The notes below the pieces were generated by a model that was not told where the DNA came from, ran no database searches, and saw only the letters and a program-made list of their open reading frames with translations. Positions 1 to 8,021 of a stretch of DNA of 40,286 nt are shown in pieces. A program made the position numbers and the translations under genes. The stretch spans positions 1 through 40,286 of the forward strand of contig JAAWGR010000019.1 of the NCBI GenBank assembly GCA_022795445.1, read 5' to 3'. Numbering within the stretch: position 1 is the stretch's first letter; the number at the start of each line of letters is the position of its first letter. The stretch is from Oscillibacter sp. (GTDB taxonomy: Bacteria; Bacillota; Clostridia; Oscillospirales; Oscillospiraceae).

Positions 1-7
1 GCACAGA

Positions 8-108
8 AGGATTCCACCGGGCCCAAAAATCCCCCGCGGGGCGTCTTTTTCTCTTTTGGACCGTGAACGGCCCGTTTTCTCTTTTTCTTCGCGAAGAAAA
101 AGAGAAAA
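8..108. repeat. Terminal dispersed repeat, left copy, with 34-nt perfect palindrome
   Basis: Positions 8-108 closely match 40188-40286 in the same orientation. The differences fall mostly in the first third (about 22-37). Inside, 75-91 and 92-108 form a perfect 34-nt palindrome centred on TTCGCGAA, with T/C-rich and A/G-rich arms. A smaller CCCC/GGGG hairpin followed by a T-run (about 31-50) resembles a terminator. The unit is non-coding. It may be a dispersed intergenic element or a bidirectional terminator-like repeat. No transposase accompanies it. Confidence 0.8.
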
Positions 109-130
109 TGGGGGGTTCAACCCACCCCCC
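104..130 (-). terminator. Possible terminator of the DUF3842 gene
   Basis: On the minus strand, a run of six G (130-125) pairs with six C (115-110) across a short loop and is followed by ATTTTC. It lies 18 bases beyond the stop of the 148-582 gene. Its T-tract overlaps the palindrome of the terminal repeat, so the two structures may act together. Confidence 0.4.
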
Positions 131-147
131 AGCCATGGGAATGGCTG

Positions 148-582
148 CTAAAGAAGTACCTTCTCTGCTTGTTCGATGGCGCGGCGGAGGTATTCGTCGA
201 GGCGGCAGTTTTCTGTGCCGGCTACATGGATGCCGCAGGTGGTAGAAGGGATCAAAATTTTTACCGCGTCCGAACCGGAAACGGCAGCGGCCATCGTGGG
301 CGATACCTCCCCTAAAATCCCATTCGCCATAATAATGCCAATCGGCCCTAAAATCAAATCGGCCCTGGCAGCTTGATAAACAATCGCATTCTCCCCCGTC
401 GCCCCCTGGGAACCTCCTGCTTTCAGCATGGCGCTGGTGGCGAGAACGTTCGTGCCTAAGCAAAGCAGCTCGCAATCCTCCGGCAGACGGGGCCGCAGGA
501 GCCGTACCAGCTGCGCGCCAATTCCGCCGCCCTGCCCGTCCAGAACCAGGACCCGGCGGGGACGGTGTGTGGATAGATTCAT
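148..582 (-). CDS. DUF3842 family protein
   Basis: A 144-residue protein of the DUF3842 family, which I recognise by its overall pattern; its biochemical role is unknown. After a basic start it has a beta strand and glycine-rich turn (VLVLDGQGGGIGAQLV) that looks like a nucleotide-binding Rossmann loop. Further on are a conserved LGTN segment, an ARADLILGPIGI stretch and a late CGIHVAGTE segment with a Cys-x-x-His pair. The ATG at 582 is preferred because AAGGTGG sits about 8 bases upstream; an in-frame GTG at 594 lies inside that site. It is transcribed alone, divergently from the ABC importer operon. Length and composition look intact. Family assignment is fairly sure, function is not. Confidence 0.75.
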   Translation of the reverse strand: MNLSTHRPRRVLVLDGQGGGIGAQLVRLLRPRLPEDCELLCLGTNVLATSAMLKAGGSQGATGENAIVYQAARADLILGPIGIIMANGILGEVSPTMAAAVSGSDAVKILIPSTTCGIHVAGTENCRLDEYLRRAIEQAEKVLL

Positions 583-673
583 AAGAATTCCCACCTTAAA
601 GGTTGATTTTTCATAATATTTCCGTTATTATAGCACAAGACTCTATGACATGCAATGGAAAGGATGCTTACTT

Positions 674-1660
674 ATGAAGAAACGACTTCAAACCCTCCTG
701 CTGGCCGGACTGCTGCTCTTATCCGGCTGCGCCCAAACGACGGACCCGGCAGCCGATGGACAAACCCCGACGGAAGACGTCCCCCAGCAAGAGGAAGCCG
801 CTTCTCCGGAGGCACAGACGTTCACCGATGACTTGGGCCGGGAGGTCTCCCTGGAAACACCCAAACGGGTTGCAGCCATGATCGGCAGCTTTGCGGATAT
901 TTGGTGCATTGCAGGGGGAAAGGATACCCTGATTGCCGCGGCCCACGATTCCTGGACCTCCTTTGACTTGGGACTGGGGGATGATGTGACCGATATCGGC
1001 GCGGTCAAAGACCCCAGCCTGGAAACGCTGCTGGCGGCGGAACCGGACTTGATCCTTGCCAGCTGCAACACCTCCGCCAATGTAGAGATGCTGGAAACCA
1101 TTGAACAGGCCGGGCTGCGCGCCGCTTACTTCGATGTGGAAAACTTCGACGACTACCTCCGGATGCTGGAAATCTGCACCCGGCTGACCGGCTGTCCAGA
1201 GAATTACGCCGCCTATGGGGAGGCGGTAAAGGAACAGGTGGACGCCGCGGTCGCCCGTCAGGACGGCTCTGCGCCTACCGTGCTGTATATCCGGGCCAGC
1301 GGCTCCAGCTGCAAGGTCAAGGGCAGTTCCGGCAATGTCCTGGGGGAAATGCTGTCCGCTTTGGGCTGCGTCAATATCGCGGATAGCGACCAGACCCTGC
1401 TGGAAAACCTGAGCTTGGAAGCCATTATTGCCGACGACCCAGATTATATTTTCGCCGTCCTGCAAGGTGTGGGGAAAACCGCGGAGGAGGCGCAGGCGCT
1501 TCTGGAAGAAACCCTGCTGACCAATCCCGCCTGGGAGGGCCTGCGGGCTGTGCAGGAGGGCCGGTTCTACACCTTGGACCACGCCCTTTACAACCTCAAG
1601 CCGAATGCCCGCTGGGGAGAAGCCTATGAAGCGCTGGCCGACATTCTCTATCCGCAGTAA
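674..1660 (+). CDS. ABC transporter substrate-binding lipoprotein (iron-chelate/cobalamin type)
   Basis: A 328-residue extracytoplasmic binding protein of the periplasmic-binding type 2 (BtuF/FepB/FhuD-like) class. It has a lipoprotein signal with lipobox LSGC (acceptor Cys19), then an acidic linker. The typical opening TFTDDLGREVSLETPKRV follows, and later EPDLILA and a C-terminal segment ending in a helix. The ATG at 674 is chosen because GGAAAGGA lies about nine bases upstream and the signal peptide starts there; an upstream in-frame ATG at 650 would add eight non-signal residues. It is the first gene of an operon with a permease, an ATPase and siroheme synthase. The ligand cannot be read from sequence. 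The siroheme partner suggests a tetrapyrrole (cobalamin, heme) or iron chelate. Confidence 0.85.
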   Translation: MKKRLQTLLLAGLLLLSGCAQTTDPAADGQTPTEDVPQQEEAASPEAQTFTDDLGREVSLETPKRVAAMIGSFADIWCIAGGKDTLIAAAHDSWTSFDLGLGDDVTDIGAVKDPSLETLLAAEPDLILASCNTSANVEMLETIEQAGLRAAYFDVENFDDYLRMLEICTRLTGCPENYAAYGEAVKEQVDAAVARQDGSAPTVLYIRASGSSCKVKGSSGNVLGEMLSALGCVNIADSDQTLLENLSLEAIIADDPDYIFAVLQGVGKTAEEAQALLEETLLTNPAWEGLRAVQEGRFYTLDHALYNLKPNARWGEAYEALADILYPQ

Positions 1661-2636
1661 AGGCCGCCTGCTGGCCGTCCTGGCTCTGCTGACGGCCCTG
1701 GCGGCGCTGCTGAGCATCTGCCTGGGAGCCGTGTTTGTGCCGCCGGGGCAGGTCTTCGGGGCGCTCTCCGGACAAATCACCGGGACGCCGGAGGCGCGGA
1801 TCGTGCTCTTCGCCCGCCTGCCCAGAACCTGCGGCTGCCTGCTGGCCGGAATGGCCCTGGCCGTGTCGGGTGCGGTCATCCAAGGCGTGCTGAACAACCC
1901 CCTCGCCGCACCGAATATCATCGGCGTCAACTCCGGCGCAGGGCTGGCGGTTGCCCTTTGCAGCGCCGTTTTCCCAGGGGTATCCGGGCCGCTGGCAGCG
2001 TTTTTCGGCGCGCTGGCCGGCGTTTTCCTGGTGCTGTTCATCGCGGAAAAAACCGGCGCGGCCCGTATTACGCTGGTCTTGGCCGGCGTGGCGGTTTCCA
2101 GTATGTTCAGCGCGGGCATCGACGCCGTTTTGACCTTCGTCCCCGACGCCCTCAACGGCTACTCGGACTTCCGCATCGGAGGCCTTGCGAACCTGTCCAT
2201 GAGCCGGATCCTCCCGGCGTTCTGGGTGATCGCCATTGCCATGGTTTTGGCGCTGGCCCTGTCCGGCGAACTGGATATCCTCCTGCTGGGGGCTGAAACC
2301 GCCCAGAGCTTGGGGCTTCCCGCTAAACCGCTGCGCCTGGTCCTGCTGGCGCTGGCGGCAGCGTTGGCAGGGGCGGCGGTCAGCTTCTGCGGACTGTTGG
2401 GGTTCGTTGGCCTGATCGTCCCCCACATCATGCGCCGCCTTGTGGGAGAGGAGAGCTTCTGGCTGCTGTTCTCCTGCGCCCTGGGAGGCGCGGCGCTGCT
2501 GACCTACTGCGACCTGCTGGCCCGGATATTGTTCGCGCCCTACGAGCTGCCGGTGGGCATTGTCCTGTCGCTGGCTGGCGGGCCGTTTTTCATCTGGCTG
2601 CTGCTGCGGCAGAGGGGAGGCCGGACCCATGATTGA
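1626..2636 (+). CDS. FecCD-family ABC transporter permease
   Basis: A 336-residue polytopic membrane protein of the FecCD/BtuC family, the channel of iron-siderophore, heme and cobalamin importers. Family features visible are the first membrane span after a basic N-terminus, RLPRTCGCLLAGMALAVSGAVIQG with the following NPLAAPNIIGVNSGAGL segment, and FCGLLGFVGLIVPHIMRRLVG, the cytoplasmic loop that docks the ATPase. The ATG at 1626 is preceded by GGGGAGAAG. It overlaps the binding-protein gene by 35 bases, which implies translational coupling. An in-frame ATG at 1605 lacks a good ribosome site. A single permease gene suggests that a homodimer forms the channel. Confidence 0.88.
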   Translation: MKRWPTFSIRSKGRLLAVLALLTALAALLSICLGAVFVPPGQVFGALSGQITGTPEARIVLFARLPRTCGCLLAGMALAVSGAVIQGVLNNPLAAPNIIGVNSGAGLAVALCSAVFPGVSGPLAAFFGALAGVFLVLFIAEKTGAARITLVLAGVAVSSMFSAGIDAVLTFVPDALNGYSDFRIGGLANLSMSRILPAFWVIAIAMVLALALSGELDILLLGAETAQSLGLPAKPLRLVLLALAAALAGAAVSFCGLLGFVGLIVPHIMRRLVGEESFWLLFSCALGGAALLTYCDLLARILFAPYELPVGIVLSLAGGPFFIWLLLRQRGGRTHD

Positions 2637-3390
2637 GCTGCAAGGGCTTTGCGTCGGGTACCCTGGACAGGCGGTGCTGGAAAACATCACGCTCTCCTTC
2701 CAGCCTGGACAGGTCCTGATCCTCTTGGGGCCAAACGGCTGCGGGAAGAGTACGCTCCTGCGGACGGCCATGGGCCTTCAGCCGAAAACCGGCGGGCAGG
2801 TCCTCCTGGACGGCGTGCCGCTGGAAAAGCGGAGCGCCCGCGAGATCGCCCGGAAAGCGGCGTACCTGGCCCAGTCCCGGACGGTGCCGAACATTACCGC
2901 CCGCCGGATGGTCCTGCATGGACGGTTCCCCTATCTGACGTTTCCCCGCCGTTACCGCCCGCAGGATCATGAGGCGGCCCGCAGGGCGCTGGAATGGGCG
3001 GATGCGTCGGACGTTGCAGACCGGCCCATGCAGGAGCTGAGCGGCGGCCAGCGGCAGAAGGTGTACCTCGCCATGGCCCTGGCCCAGGACACGGAGACCA
3101 TCTTGATGGACGAGCCTACGACGTACCTGGATGTGGGCCATCAGCTGGATGTCATGGACGTTGCGCGGAGGCTGGCGGGGCAGGGCAAAGCGGTGGTCGT
3201 GGTGCTGCACGACTTATGCCTCGCCATGCGGTCGGCGGACGAGATTGCCGTGCTGTCGGAGGGCCGCCTCGCGGCCCTGGGGACGCCGGAGGCGGTTTAT
3301 GCGTCCGGCATTTTAGACAAGGTGTTTGCAATCAAGCTGGGCCGCATGGAAACGGAAACCGGCTTTCAATATTATTGCACAAAACGATAA
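2629..3390 (+). CDS. ABC transporter ATP-binding protein (FecE/BtuD type)
   Basis: A 253-residue ATPase that powers the importer encoded just upstream. Walker A is GPNGCGKST, the signature is LSGGQRQK, Walker B is TILMDEPT and the switch histidine is in VVLHD. The N-terminal IELQGLCVGY and the later RRMVLHGRFPYL segment are typical of iron-chelate and cobalamin importer ATPases. The start ATG at 2629 overlaps the permease stop by eight bases (ATGATTGA), so the two are translationally coupled. The gene appears complete. Siroheme synthase follows after 14 bases. Confidence 0.9.
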   Translation: MIELQGLCVGYPGQAVLENITLSFQPGQVLILLGPNGCGKSTLLRTAMGLQPKTGGQVLLDGVPLEKRSAREIARKAAYLAQSRTVPNITARRMVLHGRFPYLTFPRRYRPQDHEAARRALEWADASDVADRPMQELSGGQRQKVYLAMALAQDTETILMDEPTTYLDVGHQLDVMDVARRLAGQGKAVVVVLHDLCLAMRSADEIAVLSEGRLAALGTPEAVYASGILDKVFAIKLGRMETETGFQYYCTKR

Positions 3391-3404
3391 GACGGAGGCG
3401 GCTT

Positions 3405-4745
3405 ATGGCCTATTTCCCCTTTTTTATGGAACTTGACGGCGCAGACGGCCTCATTGCCGGCGGCGGGGCGGTTGCCCTGCGGAAGGTGGAAAAGCTTCTG
3501 CCCTACGGCCCGCGTTTGACCGTAGCCGCGCCGGAGATCGCGCCGGAAATCGAGGCGTTCCCGGGTTTGACGCTGCTGCGCCGGGCCTTCTCGCCGGAGC
3601 TGCTGGAGGGGCGGCGTTTTGTCATCGCAGCTACGGACGACCGGGCGCTGAACCGCCAGATTTCCAAGCTGTGCAGGGCACGGGACATCCCCGTCAACGC
3701 GGTCGATGACAAAGACGCGTGTACGTTCCTCTTCCCCGCGCTTGTCAAGCGGGACGGGCTGTCCATTGGCATTTCCACCAGCGGGGCCAGCCCCAGCGCG
3801 GCGGTGTATTTGAAAAAACAGGTCAGCGCCCTCCTGCCGGAACGCCTGGGAGAAATCCTTACGTGGTTAGAGGAGCGGCGGGAAGACGTAAAAGCATCCC
3901 TGCCGGAGGAAGCGGCGCGGGCGGCATGTTTTTCGCGGCTGTTTACGGCGTGCATGGAAACGGGAGCGCCGCTGGGAGAAGCCGCTTTTCAGGCAGCCTT
4001 GGAAGGTTCCGGGGGAACGGGCCGGGTGTACCTGGTTGGCGCAGGCTGCGGCGCGGCGGACCTGATTACCGTCCGGGGCCTGCGGCTTTTGCAGCGCTGT
4101 GACGCGGTTGTATACGACGATTTGATTGCAAAAGAGCTTCTGGACGAAGCGCCGGAGCGGGCGGAACGCATCTATATGGGCAAGCGGCTTGGGCGGCACT
4201 CCGCGCCTCAGGCGGAAATCTGCGGGAAGCTGATTGCACTGGCGCGGGAAGGCAAAACCGTGGTGCGTCTCAAGGGCGGCGACCCGTATGTATTTGGCCG
4301 GGGCGGCGAGGAAGCCCTTGTGCTGCAAGCGGCGGGGGTGGCCTTTGAGGAAGTGCCGGGGATCACGTCGGCGGTGGCGGTTCCAGCCCAGGCGGGCATC
4401 CCGGTGACGCACCGGGGCGTAAGCCGGAGCCTGCATGTTGTCACGGCCCACACGGCGGACACGCCTGACGGCCTCCCGGCGTACCTTGGTCAGCTGGCGC
4501 GGCTTCCGGGGACGCTGGTGTTCCTCATGGGCCTGCACCAGCTGGCGAAAATCACCGGCGGCCTTCTGGAGGCCGGGATGAACGGGTCAACGCCCGCGGC
4601 GGTCATCTCCGGCGGCAATGCGCCCAGCCCGGCAGCTGTGCGGGGCGTGCTGTCCGACATCGCGGAAAAAGCAAAGGACGTACTGCCGCCGGCGGTGATT
4701 GTCGTCGGTGCGGTAGCGGCGATGGATTTGACGGCGGAAGGGTGA
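3405..4745 (+). CDS. cysG: Siroheme synthase: precorrin-2 dehydrogenase plus uroporphyrinogen-III methyltransferase
   Basis: A 446-residue two-domain enzyme. Residues 1 to about 200 form the precorrin-2 dehydrogenase/ferrochelatase part, with a dinucleotide-binding GGGAVALRKV and the family's FLFPALV and STSGASPSAA segments. From about residue 205 comes the uroporphyrinogen-III C-methyltransferase, opening VYLVGAGCGAADLIT, followed by YDDLIA, RLKGGDPYVFGRGGEE and VPGITSAVAVPA. It would turn uroporphyrinogen III into precorrin-2 with S-adenosylmethionine and then oxidise it towards sirohydrochlorin and siroheme. The ATG at 3405 has GACGGAGG upstream. Its place at the end of an importer operon links uptake to tetrapyrrole metabolism. 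CbiK, the cobalt chelatase using the same intermediate, lies at 20943. A strong hairpin follows the stop. Confidence 0.88.
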   Translation: MAYFPFFMELDGADGLIAGGGAVALRKVEKLLPYGPRLTVAAPEIAPEIEAFPGLTLLRRAFSPELLEGRRFVIAATDDRALNRQISKLCRARDIPVNAVDDKDACTFLFPALVKRDGLSIGISTSGASPSAAVYLKKQVSALLPERLGEILTWLEERREDVKASLPEEAARAACFSRLFTACMETGAPLGEAAFQAALEGSGGTGRVYLVGAGCGAADLITVRGLRLLQRCDAVVYDDLIAKELLDEAPERAERIYMGKRLGRHSAPQAEICGKLIALAREGKTVVRLKGGDPYVFGRGGEEALVLQAAGVAFEEVPGITSAVAVPAQAGIPVTHRGVSRSLHVVTAHTADTPDGLPAYLGQLARLPGTLVFLMGLHQLAKITGGLLEAGMNGSTPAAVISGGNAPSPAAVRGVLSDIAEKAKDVLPPAVIVVGAVAAMDLTAEG

Positions 4746-4752
4746 AAACATG

Positions 4753-4783
4753 ATGTCCCGGCAGGGGTTGCCTGCCGGGACAT
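4753..4783 (+). terminator. Strong hairpin ending the importer-cysG operon
   Basis: A 13-bp perfect stem (4753-4765 with 4771-4783) and a five-base loop begin seven bases after the cysG stop. The following ATTTATCTCTTTT is only moderately U-rich, so termination may be partial. It sits between convergent genes. Confidence 0.6.
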
Positions 4784-4834
4784 TTATCTCTTTTACCTTT
4801 CGTGTGGATGAGAGCCGGCCTCCCAAATGGATTG

Positions 4835-5380
4835 TCAAGATGACAGGAAGAGCAGCCGTCCGTTCTGGATAACGGTATCGATATGATACGCATCACGAAT
4901 AAGCAGATATTCCGCTCCATATTTTTTGCACATTTCAAGGGTTCGGGCGTTGTCCTGCAATGCGCTTTCCATGGTGTAATCTGCATCATCAAACCTTTGC
5001 TCAATGATACACGCGTATCTTTTTATATCCTCAAAATGCGACCGAATATATCCTTCGCTCATTATCAAGCAGATATACTGGATTTGTGGCAGGTAGTTTT
5101 CATTAAAATCCGCATACCAATCAAAAGGTATATAGCACCCTTCCATTATCAGATTTTGCCCATTTTCAACAGCGGTCGCGGCCATTTCCCGCACAATCGG
5201 CCAAAGATATTCTGTTAACGCTGTATCATCACTCATTGGAGTTAATTCCGTATTCTCGCTTCGGATCAGCCCCATTTTCAGGTGATCTATAGACAAATAT
5301 GGGTACTTGTATTTTTCGAGCAGCTGCTGTGCTAAGCTGGTTTTACCTGTATGAGACGCACCGCCTATCAAAATAACCAT
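4835..5380 (-). CDS. P-loop nucleoside/phosphate kinase-like protein
   Basis: A 181-residue P-loop NTPase. The N-terminal VILIGGASHTGKTSLA is a Walker A loop with the G-x4-GKT pattern. A conserved Asp in YLSIDHLKMG corresponds to the substrate or Mg region of kinases. LIMEGCYIPFDW resembles the lid-side strand of 2-phosphoglycerate-kinase and adenylate-kinase-like enzymes. It has no helicase or ABC signature. The start at 5380 is supported by GGGAGG seven bases upstream. It is probably a small-molecule kinase of the AAA_33/zeta-toxin-like superfamily; the substrate is unknown. No antitoxin-like gene is adjacent, so I do not call it a toxin. Its AT content is visibly higher than its neighbours', which may indicate a different history. 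Confidence 0.7.
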   Translation of the reverse strand: MVILIGGASHTGKTSLAQQLLEKYKYPYLSIDHLKMGLIRSENTELTPMSDDTALTEYLWPIVREMAATAVENGQNLIMEGCYIPFDWYADFNENYLPQIQYICLIMSEGYIRSHFEDIKRYACIIEQRFDDADYTMESALQDNARTLEMCKKYGAEYLLIRDAYHIDTVIQNGRLLFLSS

Positions 5381-5422
5381 ATTTATCCTCCCAACAGCTG
5401 CGAATGATCGTTGTGATGGTAT

Positions 5423-5803
5423 TCATAACCAATATTCTGCTTCCATCTGCAAATCTTCCGTCATGTCGAATTCCAGTTCCAACGTCTCGGCGGTTTCCTC
5501 CGGCAAATCCTCAAACGCTTCCAGCTGTCCTGCGAGACCATCTGCCAGAAGCTCTCAGGATTCCGCGTCGTCCTCAGAGTCGTCTCCGGCGGCTTCCGCC
5601 TTGCCCCGGAAAACCTGCGGCAGCGTCCGCAGACCCGTCAGCGGGCCGTGGACGGCGCAGTGGATGTCCCCATCCATGGGGTTCCCCGCAAAAGTTTTAA
5701 AACTTCCTTTGGGTCCGTAAGAAGATCCTCCCTTGTTTTTAGGATGGTGTAACGCTGGCAATCAGGGAATGATGCACAAATTTTTTGGCCGTTTCTTGCG
5801 AAA
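5423..5803 (-). pseudogene. Degraded gene remnant, unrecognised
   Basis: Minus-strand reading frames between the kinase and the phosphatase-esterase gene read like protein only if two breaks are bridged. From about 5803 one frame carries CQRYTILKTREDLL and DPKEVLKLLRG. At about 5690-5700 the plausible sequence moves to the next frame (GNPMDGDIHCAVHGP, LTGLRTLPQVFRGKAE). A TGA near 5553 then interrupts it, after which the same frame continues as an acidic tail (EAFEDLPEETAETLELEF) to a stop at 5423. I do not recognise the family. There is no start codon with a ribosome site. A broken accessory or transposon-borne gene is the likeliest reading. Confidence 0.45.
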
Positions 5804-6919
5804 TCATACAGAAACAGCGATGGACGCATTTTCCCCCATGGACAGCAGCCAAGGCGTTTCCGTCTGTTCCAGCAGCCCGCGCAGCGCCTCGTGCATCCCG
5901 GCGGCGAACGTGCGGTGACCGCTCTTGGAAAAATGCACGCCGTCAAAGGTAAGGGCAACGCCCCAGCCTGACGCGTCGGCAAAGCCAACGCCCAGCTTCC
6001 GGGCAAGCTCCCGGTAGCACTCCGGCAGACGGCGGGATTCTTCCAAAATGCCCGCATCCTCCACCCATGCGCCGGGTACCATCGCCGGCGGGGCCGTAAG
6101 GAGCAGCGATTCCGTTGGCGGCAGCCGGTCCAGCAGGACGCTCAAGAAGGTTTCCATCCAGCTTGTGCAGATTTTTGCCGTCAGGCCGGGATGCTGGAGC
6201 AGGTCGTTCGTTCCCAGCGTGACCGCAACTACGTCCGCCGGCTGGGAGAGAATCCATTGGCAGGCCGTTTCGATTTCGCCCGTCAGGCGTGGGATGGCGC
6301 GGCCGTTTGTCCCTTTGTTGAAAATTTGCCAGCCTTTCCGGCGCAGCAGCGCCGTCCAGCGGATGTAGTCCTCATAGCGCTCGCCAAAGAGGGAGCGGGG
6401 GTCGTAGCCATAGGTGTTGGAGTCTCCGAAGCAGACGACCCTCCAAGCTTGGCGGGGCGGCTGTTCCGGATTGGTCAGGGCGTCCAGCAGTCCCAGGCAG
6501 CCCGCTTGAATGTCCTTCCACGTGTTTTCGTAGTCCCCAGAAAACGCAGGGTCCCCGATTTCGCCGGGACGCCCGGTGAAATCCAGCAAGAGGCGCATTT
6601 TGTCCTTAGGGTCCCCGCCGCAGATGCGGCGCATGTGGCTGAGGTTTGCCCAATCCATGCCGATCAGGAGGTCGAACGTGCTGTAATCTTTCCGCTGCAT
6701 CCGGCGGATGGACTTTCTGGCGCAGCGGACGCCGTGTTCCGCCAGGATACGCTGCGCCGCAGGGGAGAACGTTTCCATGCCGGCATCCGGCGCAGCGGCG
6801 GCGGAGGCGATGCGGAACTGCGTTTCCAGCCCCGCCTTTTTCACCAGGTCTTTCAGGAAGAACTCTGCCATTGGGCTCCGGCAGGTATTGCTGCCGCATA
6901 CGAAAAATATACGTGTCAT
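5804..6919 (-). CDS. Fusion: low-molecular-weight protein tyrosine phosphatase + SGNH/GDSL esterase
   Basis: A 371-residue protein with two unrelated enzyme domains in one uninterrupted frame. Residues 1 to about 155 are a low-molecular-weight tyrosine phosphatase or arsenate-reductase-like domain. They carry the P-loop VCGSNTCRSP (Cys8, Arg14) and a distal Asp-Pro (D123-P124), the usual general acid. Residues about 160-350 are an SGNH hydrolase: block I FGDSNTYGYDP (Ser167), a glycine block NKGTNGRAI, block III LGTND (Asn238), and block V DGVHFSKSGH (Asp326, His329). The last is close to the arylesterase-like SGNH group. No signal peptide is seen, so it should be cytoplasmic. The ATG at 6919 has AAGGAG ten bases upstream. 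All catalytic residues are present in both halves. Confidence 0.85.
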   Translation of the reverse strand: MTRIFFVCGSNTCRSPMAEFFLKDLVKKAGLETQFRIASAAAAPDAGMETFSPAAQRILAEHGVRCARKSIRRMQRKDYSTFDLLIGMDWANLSHMRRICGGDPKDKMRLLLDFTGRPGEIGDPAFSGDYENTWKDIQAGCLGLLDALTNPEQPPRQAWRVVCFGDSNTYGYDPRSLFGERYEDYIRWTALLRRKGWQIFNKGTNGRAIPRLTGEIETACQWILSQPADVVAVTLGTNDLLQHPGLTAKICTSWMETFLSVLLDRLPPTESLLLTAPPAMVPGAWVEDAGILEESRRLPECYRELARKLGVGFADASGWGVALTFDGVHFSKSGHRTFAAGMHEALRGLLEQTETPWLLSMGENASIAVSV

Positions 6920-7054
6920 ATTCAGAGGGCTCCTTACTTCCAATGTTTTCCACTAGTATAGCACAGTTTCCCTCAGAAGTCGAGAATGTGTTCTTCCTGT
7001 TGAAAAAAGGTTTTACGGTTTAATAGAGCGGCATGCTAGAACCATGTGCGCCTG

Positions 7055-7492
7055 TCACAGAGGCATCCAGCTGCCGCTGGCGATGGCAAGCAGTTTGCCG
7101 GTGTCTGCGTCCGCCAGCTCGCCCCGCTGGCGGATGAGGCTGCGCCCGGCTTTGACGATATACACCGTCAATTCCACGTTCATGCCGAATTCTACGCCGC
7201 GGATGAAGGAAACGGTCATATCCGTGGTGGTGGCCTCGCCTGGTCCTGCGGTGAAGTTGGCCACGACGCCGAAGGCGCTGTCGAACATCCCCAGGATGGC
7301 CCCGCCGTGGATGCCGCCTTTTTCGTTGATCTGCCATTTCTGCGTCTCAAACGCATAGGTAACGCTCTGTTCCTCATAGTTGCAGCGCACCAGCCGCACC
7401 TTCATTTTTTCATCGAACCCGCCGTCGCCAAGGTTCAGGTAGTGGGCGGATTTTTCCTCCACCAGCTGGATCCATTCTTGTTTTTTGTCCAT
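7055..7492 (-). CDS. PaaI-family hotdog-fold thioesterase
   Basis: A 145-residue single-domain hotdog protein of the PaaI/YdiI type, predicted to hydrolyse acyl-CoA thioesters. The key segment is KGGIHGGAILGMFDSAFGV, the HGG turn with a downstream acidic residue (Asp) typical of this class. It is followed by the beta strands TTTDMTVSFIRG and a C-terminal GELADADTGKLLAIASGSW. The ATG at 7492 is preferred with AAGGAG about 11 bases upstream; a TTG at 7501 would be only two bases from that site. It is monocistronic on the minus strand, between the phosphatase-esterase gene and the broken 7654-8016 gene. Substrate unknown. Confidence 0.85.
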   Translation of the reverse strand: MDKKQEWIQLVEEKSAHYLNLGDGGFDEKMKVRLVRCNYEEQSVTYAFETQKWQINEKGGIHGGAILGMFDSAFGVVANFTAGPGEATTTDMTVSFIRGVEFGMNVELTVYIVKAGRSLIRQRGELADADTGKLLAIASGSWMPL

Positions 7493-7653
7493 ACGAATCA
7501 AAGCTCCTTTCCGTTTCTTGGTTTCCAGTATAACAGGAATTCCCGGTTTGGCAAGGGGGATTTACCGCGCAGAGCCCTGCGGCGGGGAAACGCCGTGCAA
7601 ACGCATATTCCGCCAGGTTTCTCCCCTGCTGCGCCCATTGCACAGCCTATTTT

Positions 7654-8016
7654 TCACAAATCAAAGTTTTTTGTAAAGCCAGAGGGAAAACGCCGGTGCT
7701 GTTCTTCCAGCAGAAGCGCCAGCGCCGCCGTCGCCTGACGTTCCCGCGCCAGCCCGCACGCCTGGGCGAATGCCTCACGGTCTGGTTCCGTGTTTGCCAG
7801 CAGAAAGCGCAGGCCCTCGGTATCGTTCTCCTCTAAAAGCCACCGCAAGGCCTCCGGCACATGTCCGCGGATGTACGCAAGGTAACGTTCCGCCGCGTTT
7901 TCCGTCAGTTCCACCGGATACCGCAGCCGCCACCACGCCAGCCGCAGAGCTTCTCCGGAGCTGCAGGACATTCCCAGAAAATGGTTCCACAGCTGGTCAT
8001 ATTTCCGAATATCCAG
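7654..8016 (-). pseudogene. 3' fragment of a helical-repeat protein, 5' end lost at a junction near 8020
   Basis: About 120 C-terminal residues of a protein on the minus strand, from roughly DIRKYDQLWNHF to a natural-looking end. The sequence is helical and repetitive (YIRGHVPEALRWLLEEN, TEGLRFLLANTEPDREAF, ALALLLEEQHRRF), as in ankyrin-like or other alpha-solenoid tails. I cannot name the family. Upstream of about 8016 the frame turns into a proline-rich shadow of the opposite-strand flavoprotein, and no start codon with a ribosome site exists. The N-terminal part was therefore removed at the same point where the plus-strand flavoprotein begins, so both 5' ends are missing. Confidence 0.6.
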
Positions 8017-8021
8017 CGCAG

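Noticed and set aside
719-2155. A 478-codon minus-strand open frame across the importer genes
   Set aside because: Its composition is that of a shadow of the binding-protein and permease genes, which have clear family motifs and coupling on the plus strand.
4835-5380. Zeta-toxin-type kinase of a toxin-antitoxin pair
   Set aside because: The P-loop is shared by many small kinases and no antitoxin-sized gene adjoins it.
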